In this document: positions 1-8,830 of the stretch, one piece after another
How the letters are laid out: the number at the start of each line of letters is the position of its first letter
How positions within the stretch are numbered: position 1 is the stretch's first letter
Source: Phallus indusiatus
Taxonomy: Eukaryota; Basidiomycota; Agaricomycetes; Phallales; Phallaceae
NCBI GenBank assembly: GCA_027605045.1
Contig: JAQFWX010000003.1
Location: 2,108,001-2,172,000, forward strand
DNA: 64,000 bases
Direction: 5' to 3'
The notes under the pieces: generated by a model
What the model was told of the DNA's origin: nothing
Databases searched by the model: none
What the model saw: only the letters and a program-made list of their open reading frames with translations
Made by a program: the position numbers and the translations under genes

Positions 1-110
1 TTGTGACAAAGGAGGCGTTGATGTGAAACATGCACGTTTCATCTCACGAGAGCTACAGTAGGATATACTTTCAATGTCAATTTTTTGTTCGCTGACAAAT
101 AACTTTCTAG

Positions 111-247
111 CTACGGATCCTACTGATTTGCAAATCAAACCACAGCAGTTATGGGGCAAGAATTATTCACGCTTGCAAAGGATCAAACACAAGTATGATC
201 CCAATTCTGTTTTCAAAAGATGGATTCCTATTCTTTTAAGTCCATAA
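111..247 (+). CDS. C-terminal exon of a BBE-domain FAD-linked oxidoreductase (partial)
   Basis: This exon encodes about 44 residues and ends at TAA 245-247. It contains LWGKNYSRLQRIKHKYDPNS, a close match to the berberine/berberine-like (BBE) C-terminal segment in which a Tyr-x-Arg-Leu-x-x-Ile-Lys-x-Lys-Tyr-Asp-Pro core is typical. Such proteins are flavin oxidoreductases, often secreted, that act on alcohols, sugars or alkaloids. A 53-nt intron (58-110, GTAGGA...TTTCTAG, with a CTGAC branch-like motif) fits directly upstream and keeps the frame. Further upstream an in-frame TGA at 24-26 is not explained by an obvious intron. Either another splice site is missed or the 5' part is damaged. The rest of the gene lies outside the window. 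Confidence 0.75.
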
Positions 248-642
248 TCATGGTGCTTCATGTCGTTTACGTTGTGTATTATTTATTTTTATATCCTTGT
301 AGTATTCGAGATTGGACTAAGTGTAACCTTTCAAATCAGATTGGAGCTCAAGCTCCACCGCACAGCATACATATAAAATTCCAGGACCGGAACATCGCCT
401 CCTGATCATAATCGAAAACCCTAAATTCGGCGAAAGCTGATCCGTGATTTTCTGATTGATGTGCTTGGAGACCGGGTTTGGAATAAGTGCTTATGCTACT
501 ATGAGGTTAGCGTCTTTAAAAATCTGATTTGTAGGCGAATTTGCTGTTTATACCAATCGGTGATCTCGGTTGCAGCTCCTGGAGACCTCCAGAAGCTCCC
601 AGAGTGCACCAAGCCTCCCAGAATTGCCAGAACCTTAAACCC
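248..642. other. Gene-free flank left of the retrotransposon
   Basis: No open frame here resembles a protein family. The two short overlapping frames (about 460-740) run into the LTR and look random. The 5 bases at 643-647 (AGAAC) are the left copy of the retrotransposon target-site duplication. Confidence 0.6.
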
Positions 643-647
643 AGAAC

Positions 648-999
648 TGTTAGGGCGACTCAGGGCACACACCTAGAGGAGGGAAAACCTAAGATCTATT
701 GCGGGGCAGCAACTAACTACTCACCTAGAGGAGGGAAAACCTAAGAGAACAAGCTTAGGTATCCCCCTCTAGGGAAATCGCATATAAGTACAGGATATGA
801 GGCGCCCGACTGATCTCCATGGGATCCGAGGAGATACAGGCAGAACTCGAAATAAATCGAAAAGATCGAGAAATCGAGAAAACGATGAAAATAGTGGAAA
901 CGACAAAATACGGGAAATGATGGAAATCGAAGCATGAAATGAAATCGAAAGAAATCGAAGAAATCGAATAATCGGAAAAGGCGCTAGCGTACCGTGACA
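648..999 (-). repeat. 3' LTR of the gypsy element
   Basis: Direct repeat of 352 bp, identical by eye to 6299-6650. It contains an internal direct duplication of about 24 bp (starting CACCTAGAGGAGGG) at 670-693 and 722-745, and a GAAATCGA-rich tract near 860-970. It ends TGACA directly beside the polypurine tract. Confidence 0.95.
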
Positions 1000-1013
1000 C
1001 CACCCCCCCCTTC
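1000..1013 (-). other. Polypurine tract of the gypsy element
   Basis: On the minus strand this reads GAAGGGGGGGGTGG, immediately upstream of the 3' LTR start (TGTCACGG). This is the expected position and composition for the plus-strand DNA primer of an LTR retrotransposon. Confidence 0.85.
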
Positions 1014-1041
1014 AACAAGGCGGCGACCCGACGCCTGAGAT

Positions 1042-3249
1042 TCAGCTATTAGGACGCGGAAGGAAAATAAGACCGCCAATCATTCTGGGTGCATTCGGAT
1101 GAGATCGATAGAAATCTTGTACGAGATCGTGTGCTGCGACATCTTTCTCGGGAATCCATTGGTCGTGCTCTGGACCATAGCCCTCCCAGCGAACCTTGAA
1201 CTCCAGTCGCCGGCGGAAAACACGACTGTCCAATATTTCTTCAACCACATAATGTTCACCATCATCGCGAATCTCCGGGGGTGGAGGAGGTTTAGAACGA
1301 CGACCTGGTATACTGTCCGGTCTCACTGGTTTCAACTTACTGACGTGGAACACGGGGTGAATTCGAGACATCGATTTTGGTAGAACGAGTCGATATGAGC
1401 GGGTCCCGACTTTGGTCGCGATGGGAAATGGGCCTAGAAAGCGATGCGATAATTTGGCAGATGGACGAGTGGTTTTGATGTCGCTAGCATCTAGATAAAC
1501 CTTATCTCCAGATTTGTAGTTAGGAGCCGGTAAATGTTTACGATCGTAGTACTTAGCCATGTCGTCCTTAGCCTTAAGAATCGCAGCGCGAGCTTCCTCC
1601 CAAGAATGAGACATCCTATCCTTGAAGTCATTAACCGATTCGATCTTCGATTCTGTTGAACGCGGTTCGAAACCCATTCGAGGATGGCGACCAGTATCGA
1701 GTTCGAAAGGTGTCGCTTGGGTAGCCGAATGAACATGATTGTTATATGCGAACTCGGCCATCGGTAGCAATCGATCCCAGTCGTCTTGACGCTCAGAGGT
1801 GAAGATACGAAGATACTGCTCTACTTCAGCGTTCGCTCGTTCTGTCTGACCATCGGTCTGGGGGTGGTATGCAGTAGAGCGCGCAAGCCGAATACCAAGT
1901 AATCGAGAGAGTTCCTGGGTAAAACGAGACGAGAACTGAGGTCCGCGATCCGAGATGATCTTCTCGGGTAGTCCATGCAACTTCCAGACGTGTTGGAGGT
2001 AGAGAGATGCAAGGCCAGAAGCGTCAACAGTAGTAAATGTTGGGACGAAATGAACCCGTTTCGTCAACGAGTCTACTACAGAGAGGATTGCGTCATAACC
2101 ATTCGATTCGGGGAGTTCGACAATGAAATCGACTGATATGAATTGCCAAGGTCGATTTGGAGTTTCGGTAGGTTGTAGTTCGCCATATGGAGCATGTCGA
2201 GAAGGTTTCGTCCGCATACAAGTGTCGCAAGCCTCTACATACCGCTGTACATATCGAGAAATCCCCGGCCACCAAAAGGTTCGTGATACCAGTTCCAATG
2301 TTTTAAATCGACCTGGGTGACCAGCGAGTTTGGTGTCATGGTGTCGTTGAACGATTTCTCGCCGTAGATCGTCTACTTCGGGAACATAGATCTTCCCTCG
2401 GTAGTAAATGACGTCTTGATCTTCAGCCCATTCACTGGTGTGAACTGATCTCCCACCTATCGCCTTAAGGGATTCGATGGCTTTCGAAACGCTATCTTCT
2501 CGTTTGTCTTCTCTGTTCGCTTTCCGTATCTGGCCTAGGAACTCGTCCTCCTCCCCTCTAAGGCGGAATGTTTGCATAGCGTTGATCGCAAACATTTCGG
2601 GTCGGATTAGAGTGATGCCTTGATTATCTAGCTTTCCCGAGCCATGATCAGCGCGACGCGAGAGGCCGTCAGGCTTACCCATCGATTTACCAGGTATATG
2701 CCGCAAGGTGAAATCGAAACGTGCGAGATAAACCGACCAACGAGCCTGCCTGCGATTTAGATTACGAGCCGTCATGAAGTACTCTAGGTTTTTGTGATCC
2801 GTGCGAATGTCAATCGGATGAGTCGCACCTTCCAAGAAATGTCGCCACTCTTCTAATGCTCGAATGATAGCTAACATCTCCTTATCGTGGATTTCGTAAT
2901 TTCGCTCCACCAGGCTCAAAGCCTTCGAGAAGAAGGCCACTGGATGCCATTTGTTGTCCTCGAGAGAAGGTTGAGACAAGACGGCACCTGTCGCGAAATC
3001 AGAACTGTCAGCTTCTACCCGATAGGGCTTCGATGGATCAGGAATCGCAAGAACCGGGGCAGAGGTCATTGCCGATTTCAGAGAATCGAAAGCTTGTTGA
3101 CAAATGTCGGACCAGATGAACGGGGCTTCTTTCTTAGTGAGACCGAATAAGGGGACAGCGATCAGTGAGAAGTCCTTGATAAATCGACGATAGAAGTTTG
3201 CGAAACCCAAAACGACTGCACCTCGGTGACATTTTTCGGGACTGGCCAA
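1042..3249 (-). pseudogene. pol: gypsy pol, downstream part: RNase H, integrase, chromodomain
   Basis: This frame carries the second half of Pol. The first ~15 codons are out-of-frame noise, and the real protein resumes at GFANFYRR. Next comes RNase H (DSSDFATGAVL, the ALEEW glutamate helix, TDHKNLEYF). Integrase follows with an HHCC zinc finger (HH...CDTC), then the D-D-E core (VDF, SDRGPQF, and the Glu in the QTERANAEVE segment). After that come a GPF module and a C-terminal chromodomain (VEEILDSR, then KVRWEGYGPEHDQWIP). The chromodomain would guide integration to chromatin marks. The upstream part of Pol is in another frame, and the two overlap at about 3162-3249. One T appears to be missing from a T run (AAAA at 3209-3212 on the plus strand), so full-length Pol cannot be made without recoding. 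Confidence 0.93.
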
Positions 3250-4937
3250 TCTCTGACACCCGACACCTTCGCGGGATCCATTTCGACAGTGTTCTCGGAG
3301 ATGACCAGACCTAAATACTCGATCTTAGTACGACAGAATTCACACTTCTCGGCTTTGAGATAGAGTTTATGCTCCCTTAGCCGTTCTAAGACACGACGTG
3401 TGATGCGATCGTGTTCTTCTTTCGTTCTCGTGTAGATCAGGATATCGTCGATATAAACAGCCACAACCCCTTCCGTGATCATGTCTTCGAAAATCTCGTT
3501 CATCATCGCCTGGAAGGTCGCTGGACTGTTAGTCAAACCAAAGAACATGACCAAGGGTTCGAACAGTCCTCGATTCGTGCGAAATGCTGCCTTCCACTCG
3601 TCGCCCTCTTTGATGCGAACATTATTGTATCCCCATCTAACATCGAGTTTCGTGAAGTACTTCGCCCCCCTTAATTTGTTGACAAGTTCGGGAATTAGGG
3701 GTAACGGGTATCGATTTTTGATGGTCATCGCGTTGAGAGCCCGATAGTCTTGAATAAGTCGTAGAGAGCCGTCTTTCTTCTTGATAAAGAAAACCGGGGA
3801 AGCCATGGGCGATTTCGAGGGGCGGATTCGACCAGAACGAAGATTCTCTTCCAGAAACGCATCGAGCTCCTTCTGTTCATTAGGCGAAAGGGGGTACACC
3901 TTGCAAAACTTGGGATCCGAATCAGGTAGGAGCTCTATCGCATGATCCCACTTCTTCGAAGGTGGCAATGAATCGAAAGACTCTTTCGCGAAAACGTCTT
4001 CGAAATCGTGGAACATTTCGGGGACGATTTCTCGAAATCCAGATTTGAGTGTACCCCTTGTGTTATTCGCATGCGCCTGAGCCAATCGCTGTGAGATGGT
4101 TTCGGTTGCTCTGATGCGGCAACTGTCCAGGGGTTCTGAATTAAGAGAAACCGCGAACAGTCGATCTCCCTCTTCTGGGTGAAACTCATCCTCCACATTC
4201 ACGAGATCTGGCATATCTGGATCTGTGGATTCGGTTTCGTCAAGGGTGACAGGAGGGATTGCTCGAACTGAACGTAGGAAACGTTTTGGGCCTTTCTTTT
4301 CGACAGGAGGCGGTCTACAAGATCGACATTCGGGATTACACCGGGTCAGCTCAACCTCACCAGTTGAGTAGTCAATCACCGGGTTATGAGCCTTGAACCA
4401 GGGTAATCCAAGCAGCACTGGGTACTTGCCGAGGGCAGTGACGGCAAACATGACACGTTCGGAATGCGTCTGATATCGCATCACCAAGTCCACCACGTGC
4501 GTGATGTTTCCTGCTTGATTGGGAGTACCATCAACGTTGAAAACAGGAATCGGTTTCGGTAAGCGAATCTTCGGGAGCCGATTTTTCTCGACAAAGTCTT
4601 GGTCAAGGAACATCCCACTGGCACCGGTGTCAAGCATCGCTTTTGAATGAATAAGATCGCCAGTGTCGGTGCTCTGGAGTTCTACATCGATTTCGAGTTT
4701 TTGAGTACCGGCAGTGGCGTTCAGACGGTATTCGTGGGGAATCCGCTTGCGTTTCCCAATCGAAAGGCGACGAGGAGCAGGGATCGGAGGATTTGAGGGA
4801 GGAATAGATGCATCAGAATCAATAGAATTCGAATCAGAAGTCTCATTGCACTTGTCGTCTATGTACAATACATCGAATCTATTTGATGTCGGCAGTGAGG
4901 GCGCATCCCTTACTCGCTGCCATTCTGAAAATCCTCT
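3162..4937 (-). pseudogene. pol: gypsy pol, upstream part: protease and reverse transcriptase
   Basis: Open frame from about 4937 down to a stop near 3162. Its order is an aspartic protease with the DTGASG active site, then reverse transcriptase. The latter shows FFIKKKDGSLRLIQDYRALN, KLDVRWGYNN and the catalytic YIDDILIYT. After VPKNVTEVQSF the frame goes wrong and stops about 14 codons later, while the expected continuation lies in the neighbouring frame. The start of this frame overlaps the end of gag by 28 nt (4910-4937) in the -1 frame, so Pol would normally be made as a Gag-Pol fusion by -1 frameshifting or from reinitiation. I see no textbook slippery heptamer in the overlap. Confidence 0.92.
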
Positions 4938-6154
4938 CTAGTCGAAGTGATCGCGATCTCGTTTTCTTCGACAACGATCTCAGCACGATTCTGCGTTTCC
5001 AGCACATCTTGTTGAGTGAAGCGTTGTTCGAGAATTTCGTCGATTTCATCGGCCTGCATGAATCGAACATCGAACGCGCGTGGGCAGTCCTTAACGAGAT
5101 GGCCTAACTGCCCACATCGGAAACATCGGGCTGTCTCAGTCTGTATGCGGCGACGAGCAGCGTCAACCTCCATGGCATCATTTCGGATTGGAGGTACGAC
5201 GTTAACTGGAGTAGAAACCGACGGTCGTACAGGGGGAGAGATGGTGGTAGGAATCGATGCGCGAGGCGGGGGAAAAGGAGGTGGGGAGTAGATAGGGGGT
5301 CCAGCTGTACGTTGATAGACCGGGAAAGGGCTGGGTCGAGTTCGGGATATCGGAATCGACGTAAGAGGGGTTGAAATCGAATTACCGGGAATGACTCGTC
5401 GTTGGGTGGCGTTGAAAGCATCGTTGGTACGACGAGCTTGATCGAAAAGACGAGCGGCTTGAACCCAGCCTTCGTAATCGCTATAATCGGGTCGATTCTG
5501 CATTGTTCCAACCTTACTGGCGATTTCTCGATCTAAGCCCTGTCGGTAGTAGGTGGTTAACGCAAGACCATCATGAACCGTGAAACCCGCGCGATCCACG
5601 ATAATGCGAAAGGTGTCAGTGTAATCATCTACGTTTCGACCTCCTTGAGCATAACGTCCTGAAAGAAGGAGGTTCAGCGAATCTTCAGCCTCGGTTACCG
5701 GGAAGAATTCAGAGCGAAACTTTTGTCGGAAGTCTTCCCAGGTCTCATAAGGAACCAACCCTCGATTGTACTGGGCCTGAATAAGTTCGGCGAAGGCACC
5801 AGCACGCCCACTATTCATGTAAGAAAGTACCCAAATGATTTTGGTACTGAGATTCGGGAAATCGCCGCCACATACGCTCATGTAAAGATCGACAGAGTTC
5901 CAGAAGGTACGGCCGTTTTTGCGATCCCCATCATAGGCGAGAGGTACAGCAGGGCGAGTGTTTCGAGACGATCTCGTCTCGTTTTGGGGATTTGGAGCCG
6001 AGGCTCTGGGATTGGGGTTTGTCGGATTAGAGGGATCGGCAGCAGGAGCCTGAGGGGTGAAGAGTCGGTCGAGATGAGTTACGAGCTCTTCTATTCTTTG
6101 TTCAATCGCAGAGAGGCGACTTTCAGTAGTGGGGTCACTCTCTTCTAGATCCAT
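4910..6154 (-). CDS. gag: gypsy Gag polyprotein
   Basis: Gag of 414 residues forms the virus-like particle that packages the element RNA. ATG is at 6154, about 145 nt inside the 5' LTR, and TAA is at 4910-4912. The N-terminus has a short coiled-coil-like helix (IEELVTHLDRLF). The middle matches the retrotransposon Gag region (GRAGAFAE, YETWEDFRQKFRSEFFPV, LLLSGRYAQGG). A proline-rich stretch (about residues 265-320) precedes one CCHC zinc knuckle, CFRCGQLGHLVKDC, near residue 343, which binds RNA. No internal stop is present, so Gag from this copy could still be functional and act on other copies. Confidence 0.93.
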   Translation of the reverse strand: MDLEESDPTTESRLSAIEQRIEELVTHLDRLFTPQAPAADPSNPTNPNPRASAPNPQNETRSSRNTRPAVPLAYDGDRKNGRTFWNSVDLYMSVCGGDFPNLSTKIIWVLSYMNSGRAGAFAELIQAQYNRGLVPYETWEDFRQKFRSEFFPVTEAEDSLNLLLSGRYAQGGRNVDDYTDTFRIIVDRAGFTVHDGLALTTYYRQGLDREIASKVGTMQNRPDYSDYEGWVQAARLFDQARRTNDAFNATQRRVIPGNSISTPLTSIPISRTRPSPFPVYQRTAGPPIYSPPPFPPPRASIPTTISPPVRPSVSTPVNVVPPIRNDAMEVDAARRRIQTETARCFRCGQLGHLVKDCPRAFDVRFMQADEIDEILEQRFTQQDVLETQNRAEIVVEENEIAITSTREDFQNGSE

Positions 6155-6285
6155 GACGAAAGAAATCGAAGAACGAAGGACGGAGGGGTCGTTTTATGGG
6201 CGAAAAGCGTCGGGAACGTCTGAGACAATGCTGACAAAGAGTTTCCGAAAGAAAACGACAATAGAAACGACCGGTCCGAAGGTGG

Positions 6286-6296
6286 AAGCTTGTTCT
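6286..6296 (-). other. Self-priming primer-binding site
   Basis: Two bases inside the 5' LTR the minus strand reads AGAACAAGCTT. This is the exact reverse complement of AAGCTTGTTCT, which occurs in the same LTR (6397-6407) just where transcription is predicted to begin. No match to a standard tRNA 3' end such as the initiator-Met TGGTATCAGAGC is seen here. The arrangement equals that of Tf1, whose first 11 mRNA bases fold back to prime reverse transcription. Confidence 0.85.
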
Positions 6297-6298
6297 AC

Positions 6299-6650
6299 TG
6301 TTAGGGCGACTCAGGGCACACACCTAGAGGAGGGAAAACCTAAGATCTATTGCGGGGCAGCAACTAACTACTCACCTAGAGGAGGGAAAACCTAAGAGAA
6401 CAAGCTTAGGTATCCCCCTCTAGGGAAATCGCATATAAGTACAGGATATGAGGCGCCCGACTGATCTCCATGGGATCCGAGGAGATACAGGCAGAACTCG
6501 AAATAAATCGAAAAGATCGAGAAATCGAGAAAACGATGAAAATAGTGGAAACGACAAAATACGGGAAATGATGGAAATCGAAGCATGAAATGAAATCGAA
6601 AGAAATCGAAGAAATCGAATAATCGGAAAAGGCGCTAGCGTACCGTGACA
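6299..6650 (-). repeat. 5' LTR of the gypsy element
   Basis: Identical by eye to 648-999. It is followed by the right target duplication AGAAC at 6651-6655 and holds the element promoter. Confidence 0.95.
6407..6437 (-). promoter_or_regulatory. gypsy promoter: TATA box and predicted mRNA start
   Basis: On the minus strand a TATATG box (6437-6432) lies 30 bp upstream of AAGCTTGTTCT, whose first base is 6407. That spacing is standard for a TATA-dependent RNA polymerase II start. It makes the 11-mer the expected 5' end of the transcript. Confidence 0.7.
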
Positions 6651-6655
6651 AGAAC

Positions 6656-7269
6656 ACCAATTTAAATGACGATATTTCCGCGAAATGAAGTTCCGATCGT
6701 CGTCCCTCGTCAGCACGCGCGTCACTGTCTTATACACCGTTACTGAGCGGCTTTTGGAACCTAGGTCAGTATGCAACAGACCTTACAAGAAAGCCACAAG
6801 CGATAGATTGAGGAGAGACTTCCGGTTTTATTTATGCCTCAATTGTGAACCCCGTCTTTTGAGCCCTCCCCGGCAGCTCCTGCAGCCGGGCTTAGTAAGG
6901 CAATCAACTGCCAAGTACGTAGAATCTATTGTGGCATGATGTTTTCATTTTATTGGCACGAACAAATTGGCACACATTCTCATTATCTACCGGACTGAAA
7001 GCCATACACAGCCTTGCATTCGGAGACTTTAAGAGACGGCGAAATGAATGTTGAAGCAACATGACCGTATTGCCATTGCCGACTCTTCTCATATGACATC
7101 ACCTCATTGGTACTCATGTTTATCATCCTTGATCGCGTTGATTCGTGATTGTATTTTCAAACAATAATGTATCTTTTGTTACACCACAATTCGCTTTCTC
7201 TTTAAAACCGGTCGGACCTCTCAGCAGTTTTTGGTTCTCAGAAATACTGTACGTTTCAAATTTCTTCTC
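6656..7269. other. Gene-free stretch right of the retrotransposon
   Basis: No convincing coding region is seen between the target duplication and the first DUF6533 gene. Confidence 0.5.
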
Positions 7270-8479
7270 ATGGATCATATCTCCAAAACGGGTGTTGTTA
7301 GTCCCAGGATATTTGATATACTAGCCAAGGAAGCTTTGGAAAATCGGCGCGAGCTTGTCTCTGCATGTAAGTAAATGTTACGAACTTGTAAACTTACTCT
7401 TAACTTCGTGATAGTATGTGCTAGCATCCTTCTGGTATGGGATATCATTATTACATTTGATATAGAAGTCGAACTCATCTGGAGGTCAGTCTTGTCCTCT
7501 GTAATTGAGCGTCGATGTATTGATTCTTATCCATGAGAGCTCCGAAGTCAATTGTGACCTTCTTGTTTCTCTTTAACAGATACATAGGCCTCAGTCAAAC
7601 GATGTCAGTGCCAGTTGCCGACCCTTTCTTCTCTTCGATATTAACGTCGAACCTTTATAGAATATCCGCAGTCTTCCTTCAAGGTGATTTCAAGGTAGAG
7701 CATAACATATGTCGTGCATATGTGTGGTATTATGCGTTTAGTACCATTTTGTTATTATGGATTACAAACATATTAAATATTTATCGAGGTATGTTTTCTG
7801 TGCATATAATAAGTACTTCATACAGTATTTGATGTCACCACTCGCAAATTATTAGTTTATGCTTTTCTCGGACAAGATCGGAGGATCTTGATCGTCATAA
7901 GCATACTTGGAGTTATTAATGGCGGAGCAGCTTTAGTTATGGGTATCCTCATTGTCAGAACATTCACAATATTTCATTCGGATATCATTCTCACAGCAGC
8001 TGGGGAATGCGTTTTAACGAGTTTCCCTCGGCTGCTCCATTATATTTGGTGAATATTCAAATTATATGCTATTATTCTGGTCTCAGTATAGCTAACGACA
8101 ATATGTTTTTAGGGTTGCGGAGACAGTCTTTCAGAGCTTCCTGTTTTTTTTAATGTCAGCGAGGTAACAAGTTCCTTAGCAGTAGTTTTCGCTGTCGATT
8201 TGGAGTTCATTCTATTACAGGTGTACTCAAAAAATAGTTATCTCATGGAACAAAACCATGAGCCCCAGTAACCTTTACCATGTTTTTGTACGGGATGGAA
8301 TCTGGGCGTATACGATTCTTATTGGTATGACATTAAACTTACTCTTGTTTAAAATATAGAGCCATAATGCGAATATAGGCATGTTCATTGTATCCGCGAC
8401 ACAGACTAATGTCAGTGGTCTATCAGTTTTACAGTGCGTGATTGAGAAACATACTTTTGGTTTGTGGGCTAATATGTGA
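7270..8479 (+). CDS. DUF6533-domain multi-pass membrane protein
   Basis: Seven exons splice cleanly: 7270-7366, 7415-7484, 7580-7788, 7826-8048, 8113-8163, 8221-8324 and 8379-8479, giving about 284 residues. The N-terminus carries the DUF6533 signature CASILLVWDIIITFDIEVEL with a following IWR. It is followed by hydrophobic helices (YYAFSTILLLWITNILNIYR, RRILIVISILGVINGGAALV) and the late family motif FVRDGIWAYTILIG. DUF6533 proteins are basidiomycete-specific predicted receptors or transporters with about seven membrane helices, and no biochemical function is established. A second family member starts at 12604 with transposons in between, so the pair may be a tandem duplication later pushed apart. 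The last splice (acceptor at 8378) is my least certain choice. Confidence 0.8.
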
Positions 8480-8540
8480 TGCAATTTATAGATGGGCTGT
8501 CACCTATGTAGAGATTTGGGTAAGGGTCCAAAAGTTACTG

Positions 8541-8600
8541 TTGTTCCCGGGAGGCATTCTGACAAGTTAACATATACAACTGGTATCAGAGCTCGCGTGT
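8541..8600 (+). mobile_element. LTR-retroelement remnant with tRNA-iMet-type primer site
   Basis: At 8581-8592 the plus strand reads TGGTATCAGAGC, the standard primer-binding site complementary to initiator-Met tRNA in many LTR retroelements. It is preceded by ...ATACA and a 2-nt spacer, as expected for an LTR end. I could not find the left edge of the LTR or any gag/pol to the right, so only a fragment remains. Confidence 0.5.
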
Positions 8601-8830
8601 GATACTCAATCTGAGAAGCCTTAAATCCCCGTATGCGAATTCAAGTACATACGTCATATCTTGGTCGCGATGGGCAAGCGATATTGTCTTTGATACCATA
8701 GACGAGTCCAACGACGTCACCATTCCAGACGGAAGTATAGAGCTTCAGGTCATGGGAAGGAGTGAATGAAACCAATTGATGGGCAATTGACTTAATGACG
8801 CTGAGGACAAGGATGGGCCAGGATGAAAAG

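Larger units (their letters stand above)
648..6650 (-). mobile_element. Complete Ty3/gypsy chromovirus LTR retrotransposon
   Basis: A 6003-bp element lies on the minus strand. It has two 352-bp LTRs (648-999 and 6299-6650) that I read as identical, beginning TGTTAGG and ending CGTGACA. It is flanked by a perfect 5-bp target duplication AGAAC (643-647 and 6651-6655). In transcript order it contains the 5' LTR (right), a self-complementary primer-binding site, gag with a zinc knuckle, then pol with protease, reverse transcriptase, RNase H, integrase and a C-terminal chromodomain, a purine tract and the 3' LTR (left). The domain order and chromodomain place it among the chromoviruses, near the Tf1/sushi group. 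Identical LTRs mean a recent insertion. A 1-nt frameshift near 3209-3212 makes this copy probably non-autonomous. Confidence 0.96.

Noticed and set aside
850..975. GAAATCGA-like short repeats as a satellite or CRISPR array
   Set aside because: Units are irregular, have no spacers, and lie wholly inside the LTR. Eukaryotic context also excludes CRISPR.
741..1018. Minus-strand frames in the LTRs (64-87 codons, repeated at 6392-6660)
   Set aside because: They are Phe/Ser-rich translations of the GAAATCGA tract in the LTR, with no protein features.
3162..3249. Programmed frameshift inside pol
   Set aside because: A recoding site between reverse transcriptase and RNase H is not expected in this family. 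A lost base in a homopolymer is simpler.
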